64,000 nt of DNA from Terrabacter terrigena (GTDB taxonomy: Bacteria; Actinomycetota; Actinomycetes; Actinomycetales; Dermatophilaceae), in assembly GCF_042676085.1 (NCBI RefSeq), contig NZ_JBHTKH010000006.1, positions 186,001 to 250,000 of the forward strand. Direction: 5' to 3'. The translations under genes and the position numbers were made by a program. Within the stretch, counting starts at the first letter, position 1, and the number at the start of each line of letters is the position of its first letter. The notes under the pieces were generated by a model. The model did no database searches. It worked only from the letters and a program-made list of their open reading frames with translations, and was not told the origin of the DNA. Below, piece by piece: positions 50,903 to 58,598 of this stretch.

Positions 50903-52171
50903 TCAGCCTAGTGGCCGCTCGTGGTCGAGCACGGTGGCCCTGGCCCACAACCGGGCCAGGAGCATGGCCGCGGCCCCGTAGAGGCAGGCGAAGGCGATGA
51001 GGGGCCACCAGGCCAGGCCGGACGACGGCAGCACCAGCGCACCGAGGGCGGCTGCCGCCACCATGCCGGCGTTGTAGACGACGTCGTAGGCCGAGAAGGC
51101 GCGGCCCAGGAGGTGGTCGTCGACGTGGGCCTGCATGAGCGAGTCGACGGTGATCTTCACGCACTGTGACGTGAACGCGACGACGAACGCAACGACGACG
51201 ATGCTCCACGGGCTGAGGAACGGGCCGAGCACCGCGCACACCAGCGCGCCGAGCGCGAGCATGCGGGCGGCATACGGAACGGCGGTGAGCCGGGGGGCCA
51301 GCCACGGTGTCACGAACGCCGCCGAGGCGAAGCCGAGGGCCGAGGACCCCGCCGCGATCCCGAAACCGAGGGCGCCCCGGCCGTGCTCGAACGGGCCGCG
51401 GAAGAGCAGCAGGGTCTGCAGCAGGAGGAAGCCGAAGGGCAGGCGCGTCAGGAAGACGAGGACGAGGAGTAGGCGCGCCTTGCGCGGCAGGGTGCGCACG
51501 GCCTCGACGAGGCCGCTGACGACCGAACGCGTGATGTGTCCGATCGTCGGGGACTCGCTCGTGTCGTCCGGGCCTATGAAGGGCAGTCGCGTTGCGGCCC
51601 ACGCAGCCACCAGGACGCCCACGGCCGCGAGCAACACGTCGAGGACGTCGCTGCCGCCGGCCGCCCGGAGCCCCGTGCCGATGCCGCCGCCGAGGAGGTA
51701 GGCGAGCGAACCGCACGTCGGGGCAACGGAGTTCGCGCTCACGAGGGAGGCGCGAGACACGACGTGCGGCATGGCCGAGCCGAGGCCGGCGAGGATGAAG
51801 CGGTTGACGGAGAACACGACGAGGACCAGCGCGAAGAAGGCCGCCCCGGTCTCGGCCCCGGTGACGAGACCGGTGACGCCGAGGATCGCGACCGCGCGCA
51901 CCACCTGGCTGACGACGAGGACCCGGCGGCGCGGCCAGCGGTCGAGCAGCACGCCGACGAAGGGCCCGAGCGCGCTGTAGGGCAGGAGCACCAGGGCGAA
52001 CGCGACGGCGATGCCCTGGGCGTCGGCAGCCTTCTCGGGGTTGAACAGGACGTGGCTCGCGAGCGCGACCTGGAAGATGCCGTCGCTGAACGAGGAGGTG
52101 ACGCGCGCGACGAACAGCCGTCGGAAACCGCGGCCCCCGAGGAGGGTCCACAGGGCGCGCAGGAAGGTCAC
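50903..52171 (-). CDS. MFS transporter
   Basis: A 422-residue major facilitator protein with about 12 helices. The conserved loop after helix 2 reads LLDRWPRRRVLVVSQVVRA. Further helices include FFALVLVVFSVNRFILAGLG and SIVVVAFVVAFTSQCVKITVD. The pattern resembles the MFS_3/enterobactin-exporter-like group. A TAGTCT box (52179-52184, minus strand) lies 7 nt before the GTG, so it has its own leaderless-type promoter. Its 3' end runs into the promoter of the HipA-like gene. Substrate unknown; a MarR regulator gene lies just upstream on the same strand. Confidence 0.87.
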   Translation of the reverse strand: MTFLRALWTLLGGRGFRRLFVARVTSSFSDGIFQVALASHVLFNPEKAADAQGIAVAFALVLLPYSALGPFVGVLLDRWPRRRVLVVSQVVRAVAILGVTGLVTGAETGAAFFALVLVVFSVNRFILAGLGSAMPHVVSRASLVSANSVAPTCGSLAYLLGGGIGTGLRAAGGSDVLDVLLAAVGVLVAAWAATRLPFIGPDDTSESPTIGHITRSVVSGLVEAVRTLPRKARLLLVLVFLTRLPFGFLLLQTLLLFRGPFEHGRGALGFGIAAGSSALGFASAAFVTPWLAPRLTAVPYAARMLALGALVCAVLGPFLSPWSIVVVAFVVAFTSQCVKITVDSLMQAHVDDHLLGRAFSAYDVVYNAGMVAAAALGALVLPSSGLAWWPLIAFACLYGAAAMLLARLWARATVLDHERPLG

Positions 52172-52243
52172 GCGGCACAGACTAGGGCCCGCCGGCCTCG
52201 GGTGCCCCGAGGGTCGGGCGCCAGCGCGGCGCGCAGTCCGGCG

Positions 52244-52774
52244 TCAGGCGCTGGTGCCGGCGGCTGCGCCGCCGGTGGTGTGCAGGTCGGGAGCAGCCGG
52301 CGCCTTGGGGGCGTCGGGGAGTCGGGCTGCCACCTCCGCGATGAGCGGGATCGCCTGCGCGATGCGGGCGCGGGTCGAGGCGTCCAGGGAGTCGAGCACC
52401 GCGGTCATGGCCTGGGCGCGCTGGTCGCGCCACTGCTCGACAGCCGCCCGGGCGTGCGCGGTCAGGTGCAGCCGGGCCACCCGCCTGTCATGCGGGTCGC
52501 GTTCCCGCACCACCACGTCGAGAGAGACGAGCTGGCCCACGAGCGTGGAGATGGTGTTCGGGGCGAGGCCGAGGGCAGCGGCCGCATCTGCGACGGCCAG
52601 GCCGGGGTTGCGGCGGATCGCCCGGACGAGCTCCAGCTGGGCACCGGAGAGGTCGAGCTCGGGCAGCGGCGCGCCGACGAGCCGCCGGGAGCGGCGGCGC
52701 ACCAGGCCGAGGACGTCGTAGAGGTCGTCCGCGAGCAGGTTGGACGGGCTCTCGCTACGGTGCGGCTGGCTCAC
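52244..52774 (-). CDS. MarR-family transcriptional regulator
   Basis: A 176-residue MarR protein with the winged helix at about residues 45-120: LSGAQLELVRAIRRNPGL, then AAAALGLAPNTISTLVGQLVS and RERDPHDRRVARLHLT (wing). It ends with an Ala/Pro-rich tail. GTG start, with a TAGGCT box (52781-52786, minus strand) 6 nt upstream that overlaps the last codons of the esterase gene. It precedes the MFS gene (72 bp apart), a common regulator-pump layout, and probably regulates it. Confidence 0.88.
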   Translation of the reverse strand: MSQPHRSESPSNLLADDLYDVLGLVRRRSRRLVGAPLPELDLSGAQLELVRAIRRNPGLAVADAAAALGLAPNTISTLVGQLVSLDVVVRERDPHDRRVARLHLTAHARAAVEQWRDQRAQAMTAVLDSLDASTRARIAQAIPLIAEVAARLPDAPKAPAAPDLHTTGGAAAGTSA

Positions 52775-52783
52775 CCCGCCAGC

Positions 52784-53983
52784 CTAGTTCGCCGACGTGG
52801 CGGGCCGACCGGGTGGCGATGACTCGGCGTCTCCGCCGCCCGACGCGTGCGTGTGGCTCGCGGTCACGATCCCGGCGACGACCTCGAGCTCGGCCTCGTC
52901 GCGCGGTCCGAAGACCATGACGAAGCCGGGCGTGAGGCGGCCTCCCGCCCACGGGTGCGGAGTGCCCCAGCCACGTGCGACGACGTCGGCCGCCTGGGCA
53001 GCGGGGAGGGCGAGGTGCAGGGAGCCGTCGTGTGCCGGGTGCAGGTGGGCGAACTCCCGTGCCTGCGGAACCAGGAATGCCTCGTCGGGTCCGTCGCCGT
53101 CCTCGAGCAGGAGCCCGCGGGCGCCGGGCACGGAGATGCGGGACGGACCCGAGGAGACGCCCGCGAGGGCGCTGATCCGGGCGTAGAGCTGCTCCTGGAG
53201 CTGGGTCGGCGCGTTGTCGGACTGCTGCTGCTGCGGGATGGACCAGGCGACGTCGGGTCGCGCACCGGGACGGTGGGGGAGCGTACCGCCCGCGAGGGTG
53301 GGCCAGGCCACGTCCGCCGGGACGCCCACGGGGACCGCGCCTCGCTGCAGGACCTGCGAGAGGCGGCCCTGCGCCCACTCGGCCAGCTGTCGCACGGACG
53401 CCGGGGTGATGCCGTGGCCGCCGGGGTCGCGGTGCGCCCACGTCGGTGCGCCCGACTCGTCGAGCAGGTACGACCACGTGCGGTCGAGCAGCTCGCGGGG
53501 GATCACGTGGTCGGAGTCGCCCTGGGCGACGAACATCGGCAGGTTGGCCAGCCTCGACCGTGTGACCGGCACGCCGGCGTCGAAGGGCAGCGTGCCGTAG
53601 AGGATCGCGGCGCCGACGTAGCGCGCCGGGTCGGCGAGCACGAGTCCGCCGGCGAAGGCTGCCCCGCCGCTGAAACCGGCGAGGAGCACGGGCCGCCCGG
53701 CGGGTGCGACGCCGTCGAGCCAGGCGCGGAACCACGACATCGTGTCGGCGAGGGACTCGGCGACCGGTCGTCCGATGCCCCGGTTGGCGAACCACGCGTA
53801 GCCGCCGCCCTCGGCGATCGGGGCACGGACGGCGGCGTAGGTCGCGCCGCGGGGGAGGTGCGCGGCCAGCGAGACGATCTCGCGCTCGTGGGACCCACGG
53901 CCGTGGAGCAGGACCACCAGGGGTGCGTCGGGGTCGTCGCTCCCGGCGTACGCGACGGCGGGTGGGGCGAACGACGTGCTCAT
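52784..53983 (-). CDS. Carboxylesterase/phospholipase fused to luciferase-like domain
   Basis: A 399-residue two-domain protein. Residues about 1-210 are an alpha/beta hydrolase of the phospholipase/carboxylesterase type: VVLLHGRGSHE, nucleophile GFSGGAAFAGG (Ser about residue 105), acid in QGDSDHVIP, and catalytic His in GGHGITPAS. Residues about 255-390 match the domain called Luciferase (not the flavin enzyme): RISVPGARGLLLEDG, AHLHPAHDGSLHLALP and TPGFVMVFGPRD. GGAGGA (53988-53993) lies upstream of the ATG. Divergent from a MarR gene with two shared operator-like boxes. The joint function is unknown. Confidence 0.85.
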   Translation of the reverse strand: MSTSFAPPAVAYAGSDDPDAPLVVLLHGRGSHEREIVSLAAHLPRGATYAAVRAPIAEGGGYAWFANRGIGRPVAESLADTMSWFRAWLDGVAPAGRPVLLAGFSGGAAFAGGLVLADPARYVGAAILYGTLPFDAGVPVTRSRLANLPMFVAQGDSDHVIPRELLDRTWSYLLDESGAPTWAHRDPGGHGITPASVRQLAEWAQGRLSQVLQRGAVPVGVPADVAWPTLAGGTLPHRPGARPDVAWSIPQQQQSDNAPTQLQEQLYARISALAGVSSGPSRISVPGARGLLLEDGDGPDEAFLVPQAREFAHLHPAHDGSLHLALPAAQAADVVARGWGTPHPWAGGRLTPGFVMVFGPRDEAELEVVAGIVTASHTHASGGGDAESSPPGRPATSAN

Positions 53984-53999
53984 GACAGATCCTCCGAGC

Positions 54000-54060
54000 T
54001 AGTTGCGAGTTCAACCACCATTGCACTTGTTTGGTTGTAGCGTCAACTAAAGCGTATGAT
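54000..54060. promoter_or_regulatory. Two MarR-type boxes in the esterase/MarR divergent promoter
   Basis: GTTG-N6-CAAC occurs twice: GTTG 54002-54005 with CAAC 54012-54015, and GTTG 54034-54037 with CAAC 54044-54047. The centres are 32 bp apart, about three helical turns, on the same face of DNA. The second box overlaps a TTGACG (minus strand, 54041-54046) that may be the -35 of the esterase gene and lies just before the TATGAT box of the MarR gene. This fits repression of both genes by the MarR protein. Confidence 0.65.
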
Positions 54061-54066
54061 CGGCTC

Positions 54067-54573
54067 ATGGACACGAGATGGCTCGACGACGACGAGCGTG
54101 CTGCCTGGCTCAGGCTGATGGCGCTGGTGGAGCTGCTGCCCGGGGCGCTCGACACCCAGCTGCGACGCGACTCGAGCCTGTCGCACTTCGAGTACTTCGT
54201 CCTCGCGATGCTGTCCGAGGCCCCGCACCGGACGCTGCGCATGACCCAGCTCGGGCGCCTGACCAACTCGACGCTGACGCGCCTGTCACACGTGTCGCGC
54301 CGGCTCGAGGAGCGGGGGCTCATCGAGCGGTTCCAGTGCCCCGAGGACGGGCGCGCGACCAACGCCACGCTCACCGAGAAGGGCTGGCACACCGTCGTGC
54401 AGGCGGCCCCCGGGCACGTGGGCACGGTGCGCGCGACGGTGCTCGACGCCTTGAGCCCCGAGCAGGTCGACCAGCTGCGCGCCATCGCCGACGCGGTGCT
54501 GCCGAGGCTCGACCCCGACCGGCGGCTCGCGGTCCTCTACGACGAGAGCGCCCCGGCAGAGGTCCACTCCTGA
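54067..54573 (+). CDS. MarR-family regulator, divergent from the esterase
   Basis: A 168-residue MarR protein: LSHFEYFVLAMLSEAPHRTLR, DNA-recognition region LTNSTLTRLSHVSRRLEERGLIER (in part) and wing PEDGRATNATLTEKG. The ATG at 54067 is preferred because a TATGAT box (54055-54060) lies 6 nt upstream, the leaderless layout; the frame extends 12 codons further into the operators. It likely senses a phenolic or lipid-like compound and controls the esterase-luciferase-domain gene and itself. The ligand is unknown. Confidence 0.88.
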   Translation: MDTRWLDDDERAAWLRLMALVELLPGALDTQLRRDSSLSHFEYFVLAMLSEAPHRTLRMTQLGRLTNSTLTRLSHVSRRLEERGLIERFQCPEDGRATNATLTEKGWHTVVQAAPGHVGTVRATVLDALSPEQVDQLRAIADAVLPRLDPDRRLAVLYDESAPAEVHS

Positions 54574-54602
54574 CCCACGCCACGCAGGAACCCGGGGGCC
54601 CA

Positions 54603-54622
54603 TGGTGTCGAGGGTGACTTGA
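54603..54622. repeat. Partial copy of tRNA-Leu 3' end (attR-like)
   Basis: TGGTGTCGAGGG (54603-54614) is identical to 55672-55683, the CCA end and acceptor strand of tRNA-Leu, and ACTTGA (54617-54622) matches the T-loop part at 55688-55693, with a two-base difference in the G-run between. Both copies have the same orientation. Confidence 0.55.
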
Positions 54623-55101
54623 GCTCTCGTTACCGAGACGCCTCCAGGAACACCAGACGTCGTTTGATGCTCAGGAACAGCGGAACAGAGTGCCCGCCTG
54701 ACGTTCGAGCCGCATCGCGATGAGTCCATCGACGTGCGCGGGAAGCGTCACAACGAGCAGCACGTCCGGAAGCTCACCCGCGCGGGCCACCTGGCGGGAT
54801 CACCATCTCGGCCGGCCGCGTCCACGAGTGGCGATATGAGCCACAGGTGCGCGTGGCGACCCCTGGCACGACCACTGCATCGGCGTGGCGATCGGGCCAA
54901 ACTCACACCCAGTCGCTAGGCCAGGGGCCTGGCAGCCAGGGGTTCTAGACCCTTTGTCCAGCCTCACCCCCTCAGATTGGGGACCGACTTGTGCGCCGCA
55001 GCGCCCGCCAGGGCTGAGACCATCGATCCACGAGCCCGTCGTCCCCGCGACACTTCTGGGCTCGACAAGCACCGCAGCCGCCCACTGCGGCCGGTGCACA
55101 A

Positions 55102-55134
55102 GCGACCCGCCCACTCCCCCCACGGGCGGGTCGC
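55102..55134. terminator. Perfect 11-bp hairpin
   Basis: GCGACCCGCCC (55102-55112) and GGGCGGGTCGC (55124-55134) are exact reverse complements with an 11-base C-rich loop. There is no T-run. It may be a transcription terminator or an RNA structure in the gene-poor stretch. Confidence 0.45.
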
Positions 55135-55230
55135 GCACGTTGGCGGAGCGGCAAGGCGCCGGCCGAACCTCCCGGCCCACACCCGGGCGTCCCCCGGCGT
55201 GAGCGGTCAGCTGAGCCAACGCCGCGAGAG

Positions 55231-55273
55231 GGGCACGGCCCGTCCATGTCGGGGGTCAGGACGGGCCGTGCCC
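55231..55273. terminator. Perfect 15-bp hairpin
   Basis: GGGCACGGCCCGTCC (55231-55245) and GGACGGGCCGTGCCC (55259-55273) are exact reverse complements with a 13-base loop, the strongest inverted repeat seen in the window. No T-run follows on either strand. Bidirectional terminator or structured RNA are both possible. Confidence 0.5.
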
Positions 55274-55396
55274 GGCGCCGCGGCAGATTCCCCCTGCCGG
55301 GGCGCGTAAGTGCCCACCAGGATGGGAGGTCCGGTAGGCACTCGTGCATGTTCGCAGCCTGTAGCGCGTTGCGCGGGCAAACGCGACAACTCGACC

Positions 55397-55437
55397 CGAG
55401 CAGATGGGCGCTGCCGCCGCCCATCTGCTCGGCAGCG
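55397..55437. other. Two mutually exclusive hairpins
   Basis: CGAGCAGATGGGCG (55397-55410) pairs perfectly with CGCCCATCTGCTCG (55418-55431), 14 bp with a 7-base loop. CGCTGCCG (55409-55416) can instead pair with CGGCAGCG (55430-55437). The two folds share bases and cannot form together, as in an attenuator or a small-RNA switch. No gene start lies close by, so the purpose is unclear. Confidence 0.4.
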
Positions 55438-55635
55438 TCCAGGGAGACGTCCTTCACGACGTCTGCGACCTCTGCAGCGGTCGGGACGTCGACGGCGTGC
55501 GAAACGCCTTCCGCGGAGCCGAGAGGATCTTGGGAAGCGCGGCAGACGCTGGGGGATCTCGTCGGGGAGCCGATCCGAGCGCGAAATACCACGGGAGTGT
55601 TCCCGAGGCAGCTCTGCACCCGAAACGGGAACGGC

Positions 55636-55664
55636 CCCGAGTCCCTGACGTGCAGAGACTCGGG
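55636..55664 (-). terminator. Terminator hairpin of tRNA-Leu
   Basis: On the minus strand, 7 bases after the tRNA CCA end, CCCGAGTC and GACTCGGG (55657-55664 and 55636-55643) form an 8-bp stem extended by a mismatch and two further pairs. A T-containing tract follows. The position and strand fit termination of the tRNA transcript. Confidence 0.6.
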
Positions 55665-55671
55665 ACCGAAC

Positions 55672-55758
55672 TGGTGTCGAGGGGGGGACTTGAACCCCCA
55701 CGCCCGTTAAGGGCACTAGCACCTCAAGCTAGCGCGTCTGCCATTCCGCCACCCCGAC
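55672..55758 (-). tRNA. tRNA-Leu (anticodon GAG)
   Basis: An 87-base tRNA with a long variable arm, as expected for leucine. The acceptor stem pairs GTCGGGG with CCTCGAC (one G-U), the anticodon stem is CTAGC/GCTAG around loop TTGAGGT (anticodon GAG, reading CUC/CUU), the variable stem is TGCCC/GGGCG, and the T stem GGGGG/CCCCC closes loop TTCAAGT. The discriminator A and CCA are encoded (CCA at 55672-55674). A terminator hairpin follows. Confidence 0.95.
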
Positions 55759-55910
55759 AAGGTGTGCAAGGGGCTCGTGGGATTCCCTTGCGGCGAGGCG
55801 AAACGTTAGCACGGGGCCACCCGAAAAGACCAAACGGCCCCGGTCGGTGCCGGCCTCCTCGGAACGGACCCGACCCGCGGCTGCGCAGGCGGCGGCATAC
55901 GCTGGCTCGC

Positions 55911-57254
55911 ATGAGCCACGACGACGCCGACCGGACCGCGCCGACCAGCCTGGCGCCCGAGGACGAGGTCGCGCGGATCTGTGCCGAGCTCATCCGCATC
56001 GACTCGTCCAACTACGGCGACGGCTCGGGGCCGGGGGAGCGCAAAGCAGCCGAGTACGTCATGGGCGAGCTGGCCGAGGTCGGCCTCGAGGGAACGCTGC
56101 TCGAGAGCGAGCCGGGCCGAGCCACGGTGGTCGTGCAGCTCGAGGGCGAGGACGCCTCCAGGCCGGGGCTCGCCGTGCACGGTCACCTCGACGTCGTGCC
56201 GGCCAACGCCGCCGACTGGCAGGTCGACCCGTTCGCGGCCGAGGAGCGCGACGGCTGCATCTGGGGTCGCGGCGCCGTCGACATGAAGGACATGGACGCG
56301 ATGATCCTCGCGAACATCCGCCACTTCGCCCGAACCGGCACCAGGCCGGCGCGCAACACGACCTTCGTCTTCTTCGCCGACGAGGAGGCGGGCGGCACGC
56401 TCGGCAGCCACTGGCTCGTCGACCACCAGCCGCAGTGGTTCGAGGGCGTGACCGAGGCCATCAGCGAGGTGGGCGGCTACAGCGTCACGGTGCCGACGCC
56501 GCAGGGCCAGCAGCGCGCGTACCTGCTGCAGACAGCCGAGAAGGGCATCGCCTGGCTGCGGCTGCACGCCCGCGGGCGGGCCGGACACGGCTCCGTGCCC
56601 AACGACGAGAACGCCATCGTGCGTCTCGCGGCGGCCATCGGCCGCATCGCCGCCCACGAGTGGCCGCGCGAGTACATCGCCTCCGTGCGCGAGCTGCTCG
56701 ACGGGCTCGGCACGATGACCGGCATCCCGGCCGGCGACGACCTCGAGCCGCTGCTCGGCGCCCTCGGCGGGGCGCAGGGGTTCGTGCGCGGCACCCTGCG
56801 CGACACCGCCAACGTGACGATGCTCGAGTCGGGCTACAAGCACAACGTCATCCCACAGACCGCGTCGGCGGCCGTCGACTGCCGCTTCCTGCCGGGCCAC
56901 GAGGAGACGCTCATGGCGACGATCCGCGAGCTCGCGGGGGAGCACGTCGAGATCGAGGTCGTCCACCGCGACGTCGCCCTGGAGGCTCCGTTCTCGGGCG
57001 ACCTCGTCGAGTCGATGAAGCAGTCGCTGCTGCGCGAGGACCCCGAGGCCGCGATCCTGCCCTACTGCCTCTCCGGCGGCACCGACAACAAGGCGCTCGG
57101 CCGGCTCGGCATCAGTGGCTACGGCTTCGCGCCGCTGCGGCTGCCGGCCGACCTCGACTTCGCGCCGATGTTCCACGGCATCGACGAGAGGGTGCCCGTG
57201 GAGTCGCTGCGCTTCGGCGCGCGCGTGCTCGGCGACTTCCTCCGCACCTGCTGA
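55911..57254 (+). CDS. M20-family metallopeptidase
   Basis: A 447-residue M20 di-zinc peptidase (ArgE/DapE/CPG2 clan). Zinc ligands are visible: AVHGHLDVVPA (His, with catalytic Asp), GRGAVDMKDMDAMIL (bridging Asp), FADEEAGGTLGSHW (catalytic Glu, then Glu) and a C-terminal MFHGIDERVPVESL (His). The dimerisation insert covers about residues 215-340 (ARGRAGHGSVP). The ATG at 55911 follows a TACGCT box (55898-55903) by 7 nt; this box overlaps a CGGCATAC octamer. Probably a dipeptidase or deacylase; the substrate is unknown. Confidence 0.9.
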   Translation: MSHDDADRTAPTSLAPEDEVARICAELIRIDSSNYGDGSGPGERKAAEYVMGELAEVGLEGTLLESEPGRATVVVQLEGEDASRPGLAVHGHLDVVPANAADWQVDPFAAEERDGCIWGRGAVDMKDMDAMILANIRHFARTGTRPARNTTFVFFADEEAGGTLGSHWLVDHQPQWFEGVTEAISEVGGYSVTVPTPQGQQRAYLLQTAEKGIAWLRLHARGRAGHGSVPNDENAIVRLAAAIGRIAAHEWPREYIASVRELLDGLGTMTGIPAGDDLEPLLGALGGAQGFVRGTLRDTANVTMLESGYKHNVIPQTASAAVDCRFLPGHEETLMATIRELAGEHVEIEVVHRDVALEAPFSGDLVESMKQSLLREDPEAAILPYCLSGGTDNKALGRLGISGYGFAPLRLPADLDFAPMFHGIDERVPVESLRFGARVLGDFLRTC

Positions 57255-57275
57255 CGGGGTGCCCGGGCCTAGGGC

Positions 57276-57470
57276 TCAGGCCGTGCGCTCGACCCGCATG
57301 ATGCGTCGGCGCAGCCACATCCGGCGCACTCCACCCTCGTAGATCACGGTGCGGGACAGCTCCCACCGGCCGTACTCGGCGTGCTCGCGCACCGCCTGCC
57401 GTGCCTGGGCCTTGGACGTGTGGCGGTCGAACGTCAGGACCCGGTACTCGTACTCCGTCATCGTCGCCAT
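57276..57470 (-). CDS. DUF5703 small protein
   Basis: A 64-residue basic protein of the DUF5703 family, conserved in actinobacteria next to M20 peptidase genes, as here (convergent, 21 bp apart). Features are YEYRVLTFDRHTSKAQARQ, HAEYGRWELSRTVIYEGG and the end RRMWLRRRIMRVERT. The start is ATG at 57470 or 57461; both give nearly the same protein. Function unknown; the basic, compact character would fit RNA or ribosome binding, but nothing proves this. Confidence 0.82.
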   Translation of the reverse strand: MATMTEYEYRVLTFDRHTSKAQARQAVREHAEYGRWELSRTVIYEGGVRRMWLRRRIMRVERTA

Positions 57471-57639
57471 TCTGACACCAACCGTGATCCCAACGAGACC
57501 GTATGCCGTTGTGTCGCGGTCACCCTGCCGCGATACGGTCGCTGGGTCATCCGAGGTCGCCGACGTCCCTCGGCGTCGGTCACGGCGCGGGGGAGCTGCC
57601 GGGCTGGGCCCGGCGTCAAGGGCCCAGGAGGTCAACAGC

Positions 57640-58437
57640 ATGAAGTGGAACATTCGCCGCACGGCGGCAGCAGTCATCGTCCTTCCCGTCGTCCTCGGTG
57701 CCGCCGCCTGCGGCAAGACCGACACGCCGGCCCCGGCCACCGGGCAGACGGCCACCCAGTCGTCCAGCGCCGCGACCAGCGACGCCTCGACCTCCGGTCA
57801 GCCCTACAAGGACAAGGCCTCGTTCGTCGCCGCGATGAAGGCCGCCGGCAAGAACGTCACGAGCGCCCACGTCACGATGGACATGGACGCGGCCGGGCAG
57901 AAGGTCGCCATCTCGGGCGACACGAAGCTCGATGCGGCCGACCCGGCGATGAAGATGTCCATGGACATGGGGTCGTCGACCAAGCTCGAGATGATCCTCG
58001 TCGACAAGAAGATCTTCATGAAGGGCATGCCCGGCCTCGCAGCCGGCAAGTGGGCCGTCATCGACAGCAGCTCGACCATGGGCAAGCAGCTCGCCGAGTC
58101 GCTCAACCAGGCCGACCCGACGAAGATGTACGACCAGTTCGGCGCGGCGGTCACCGACGTGAAGTACGTCGGTGAGGACACCGTCGAGGGTGACAAGGCC
58201 TTCAAGTACGACCTGACGCTCGACACCAAGGCCATGCAGGCCCAGATGCCGGCCGGCGACAAGACCAAGCTCCCCGACACCATCCAGTACACCGCGTGGC
58301 TCGACGAGAAGGACCAGCTGCGCAAGGTCACCTTCGACCTGATGGGCGTCAAGGCCAACATGACGATGGGCAAGTACGGCGAGCCCGTCGACATCAAGGC
58401 ACCGGCTGCCGCCGACACGGTGAAGGCGCCGCTCTGA
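57640..58437 (+). CDS. LppX/LprG-like lipoprotein
   Basis: A 265-residue secreted lipoprotein. The signal has a basic start (MKWNIRRT), a hydrophobic core and a lipobox LGAAAC with the lipidated Cys near residue 25, then a Ser/Thr/Ala-rich spacer. The mature part alternates short strands (SAHVTMDMDAAGQKVAISGD, YTAWLDEKDQLRKVTFDLMG) as in LppX/LprAFG proteins that bind lipids in a half-barrel. AGGAGG (57626-57631) stands 8 bp before the ATG. A 16-bp terminator hairpin follows. Probably carries lipids or helps assemble the envelope. Confidence 0.85.
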   Translation: MKWNIRRTAAAVIVLPVVLGAAACGKTDTPAPATGQTATQSSSAATSDASTSGQPYKDKASFVAAMKAAGKNVTSAHVTMDMDAAGQKVAISGDTKLDAADPAMKMSMDMGSSTKLEMILVDKKIFMKGMPGLAAGKWAVIDSSSTMGKQLAESLNQADPTKMYDQFGAAVTDVKYVGEDTVEGDKAFKYDLTLDTKAMQAQMPAGDKTKLPDTIQYTAWLDEKDQLRKVTFDLMGVKANMTMGKYGEPVDIKAPAAADTVKAPL

Positions 58438-58482
58438 CTCGAGACGCCCGGCGCGGGTGAACGCACCGCCAGCAACGCGTGA

Positions 58483-58517
58483 CGGCCCCGCGGCGAGCAC
58501 GGCTCGCTGCGGGGCCG
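58483..58517 (+). terminator. 16-bp hairpin after the lipoprotein gene
   Basis: From 58483 to 58517 the sequence folds into a 16-bp stem (one G-U pair) with a 3-base loop: CGGCCCCGC at the base pairs with GCGGGGCCG. It lies 46 bp after the stop codon. No T-run, as is usual for terminators in this GC-rich DNA. Confidence 0.7.
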
Positions 58518-58598
58518 CTGCGTCTGCGGCAGCCTGCGCAGCCGTTTGGCCGCCCTGATTCACTGCCCTCCGTGCTCCCGGTCGACTACCGTCGAGGC

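Larger units (their letters stand above)
54603..55693. mobile_element. Putative relic of a tRNA-Leu-integrated element (gene-poor, hairpin-rich)
   Basis: A stretch of about 1.07 kb bounded by a direct repeat of the tRNA-Leu 3' end. The intact tRNA is at the right; a partial copy is at 54603-54622. This is the geometry left when an element integrates at a tRNA 3' end. Inside I find no convincing gene: open frames lack family motifs and start signals. It contains three long perfect inverted repeats (11, 14 and 15 bp) and the tRNA terminator. It could instead be an untranslated or small-RNA region next to a chance repeat. Confidence 0.35.

Noticed and set aside
54734..54919. A short plus-strand frame with DVRGKRHNEQHVRKL, considered as an integrase remnant
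   Set aside because: No catalytic residues of a recombinase are visible and the frame breaks soon after; too little to support.
54972..55619. A 215-codon minus-strand open frame in the gene-poor stretch
   Set aside because: Part of it looks coding-like (AAEVADVVKDVSLDAAEQ), but the frame runs through the long hairpins, has no start signal and no recognisable family. It may be debris.
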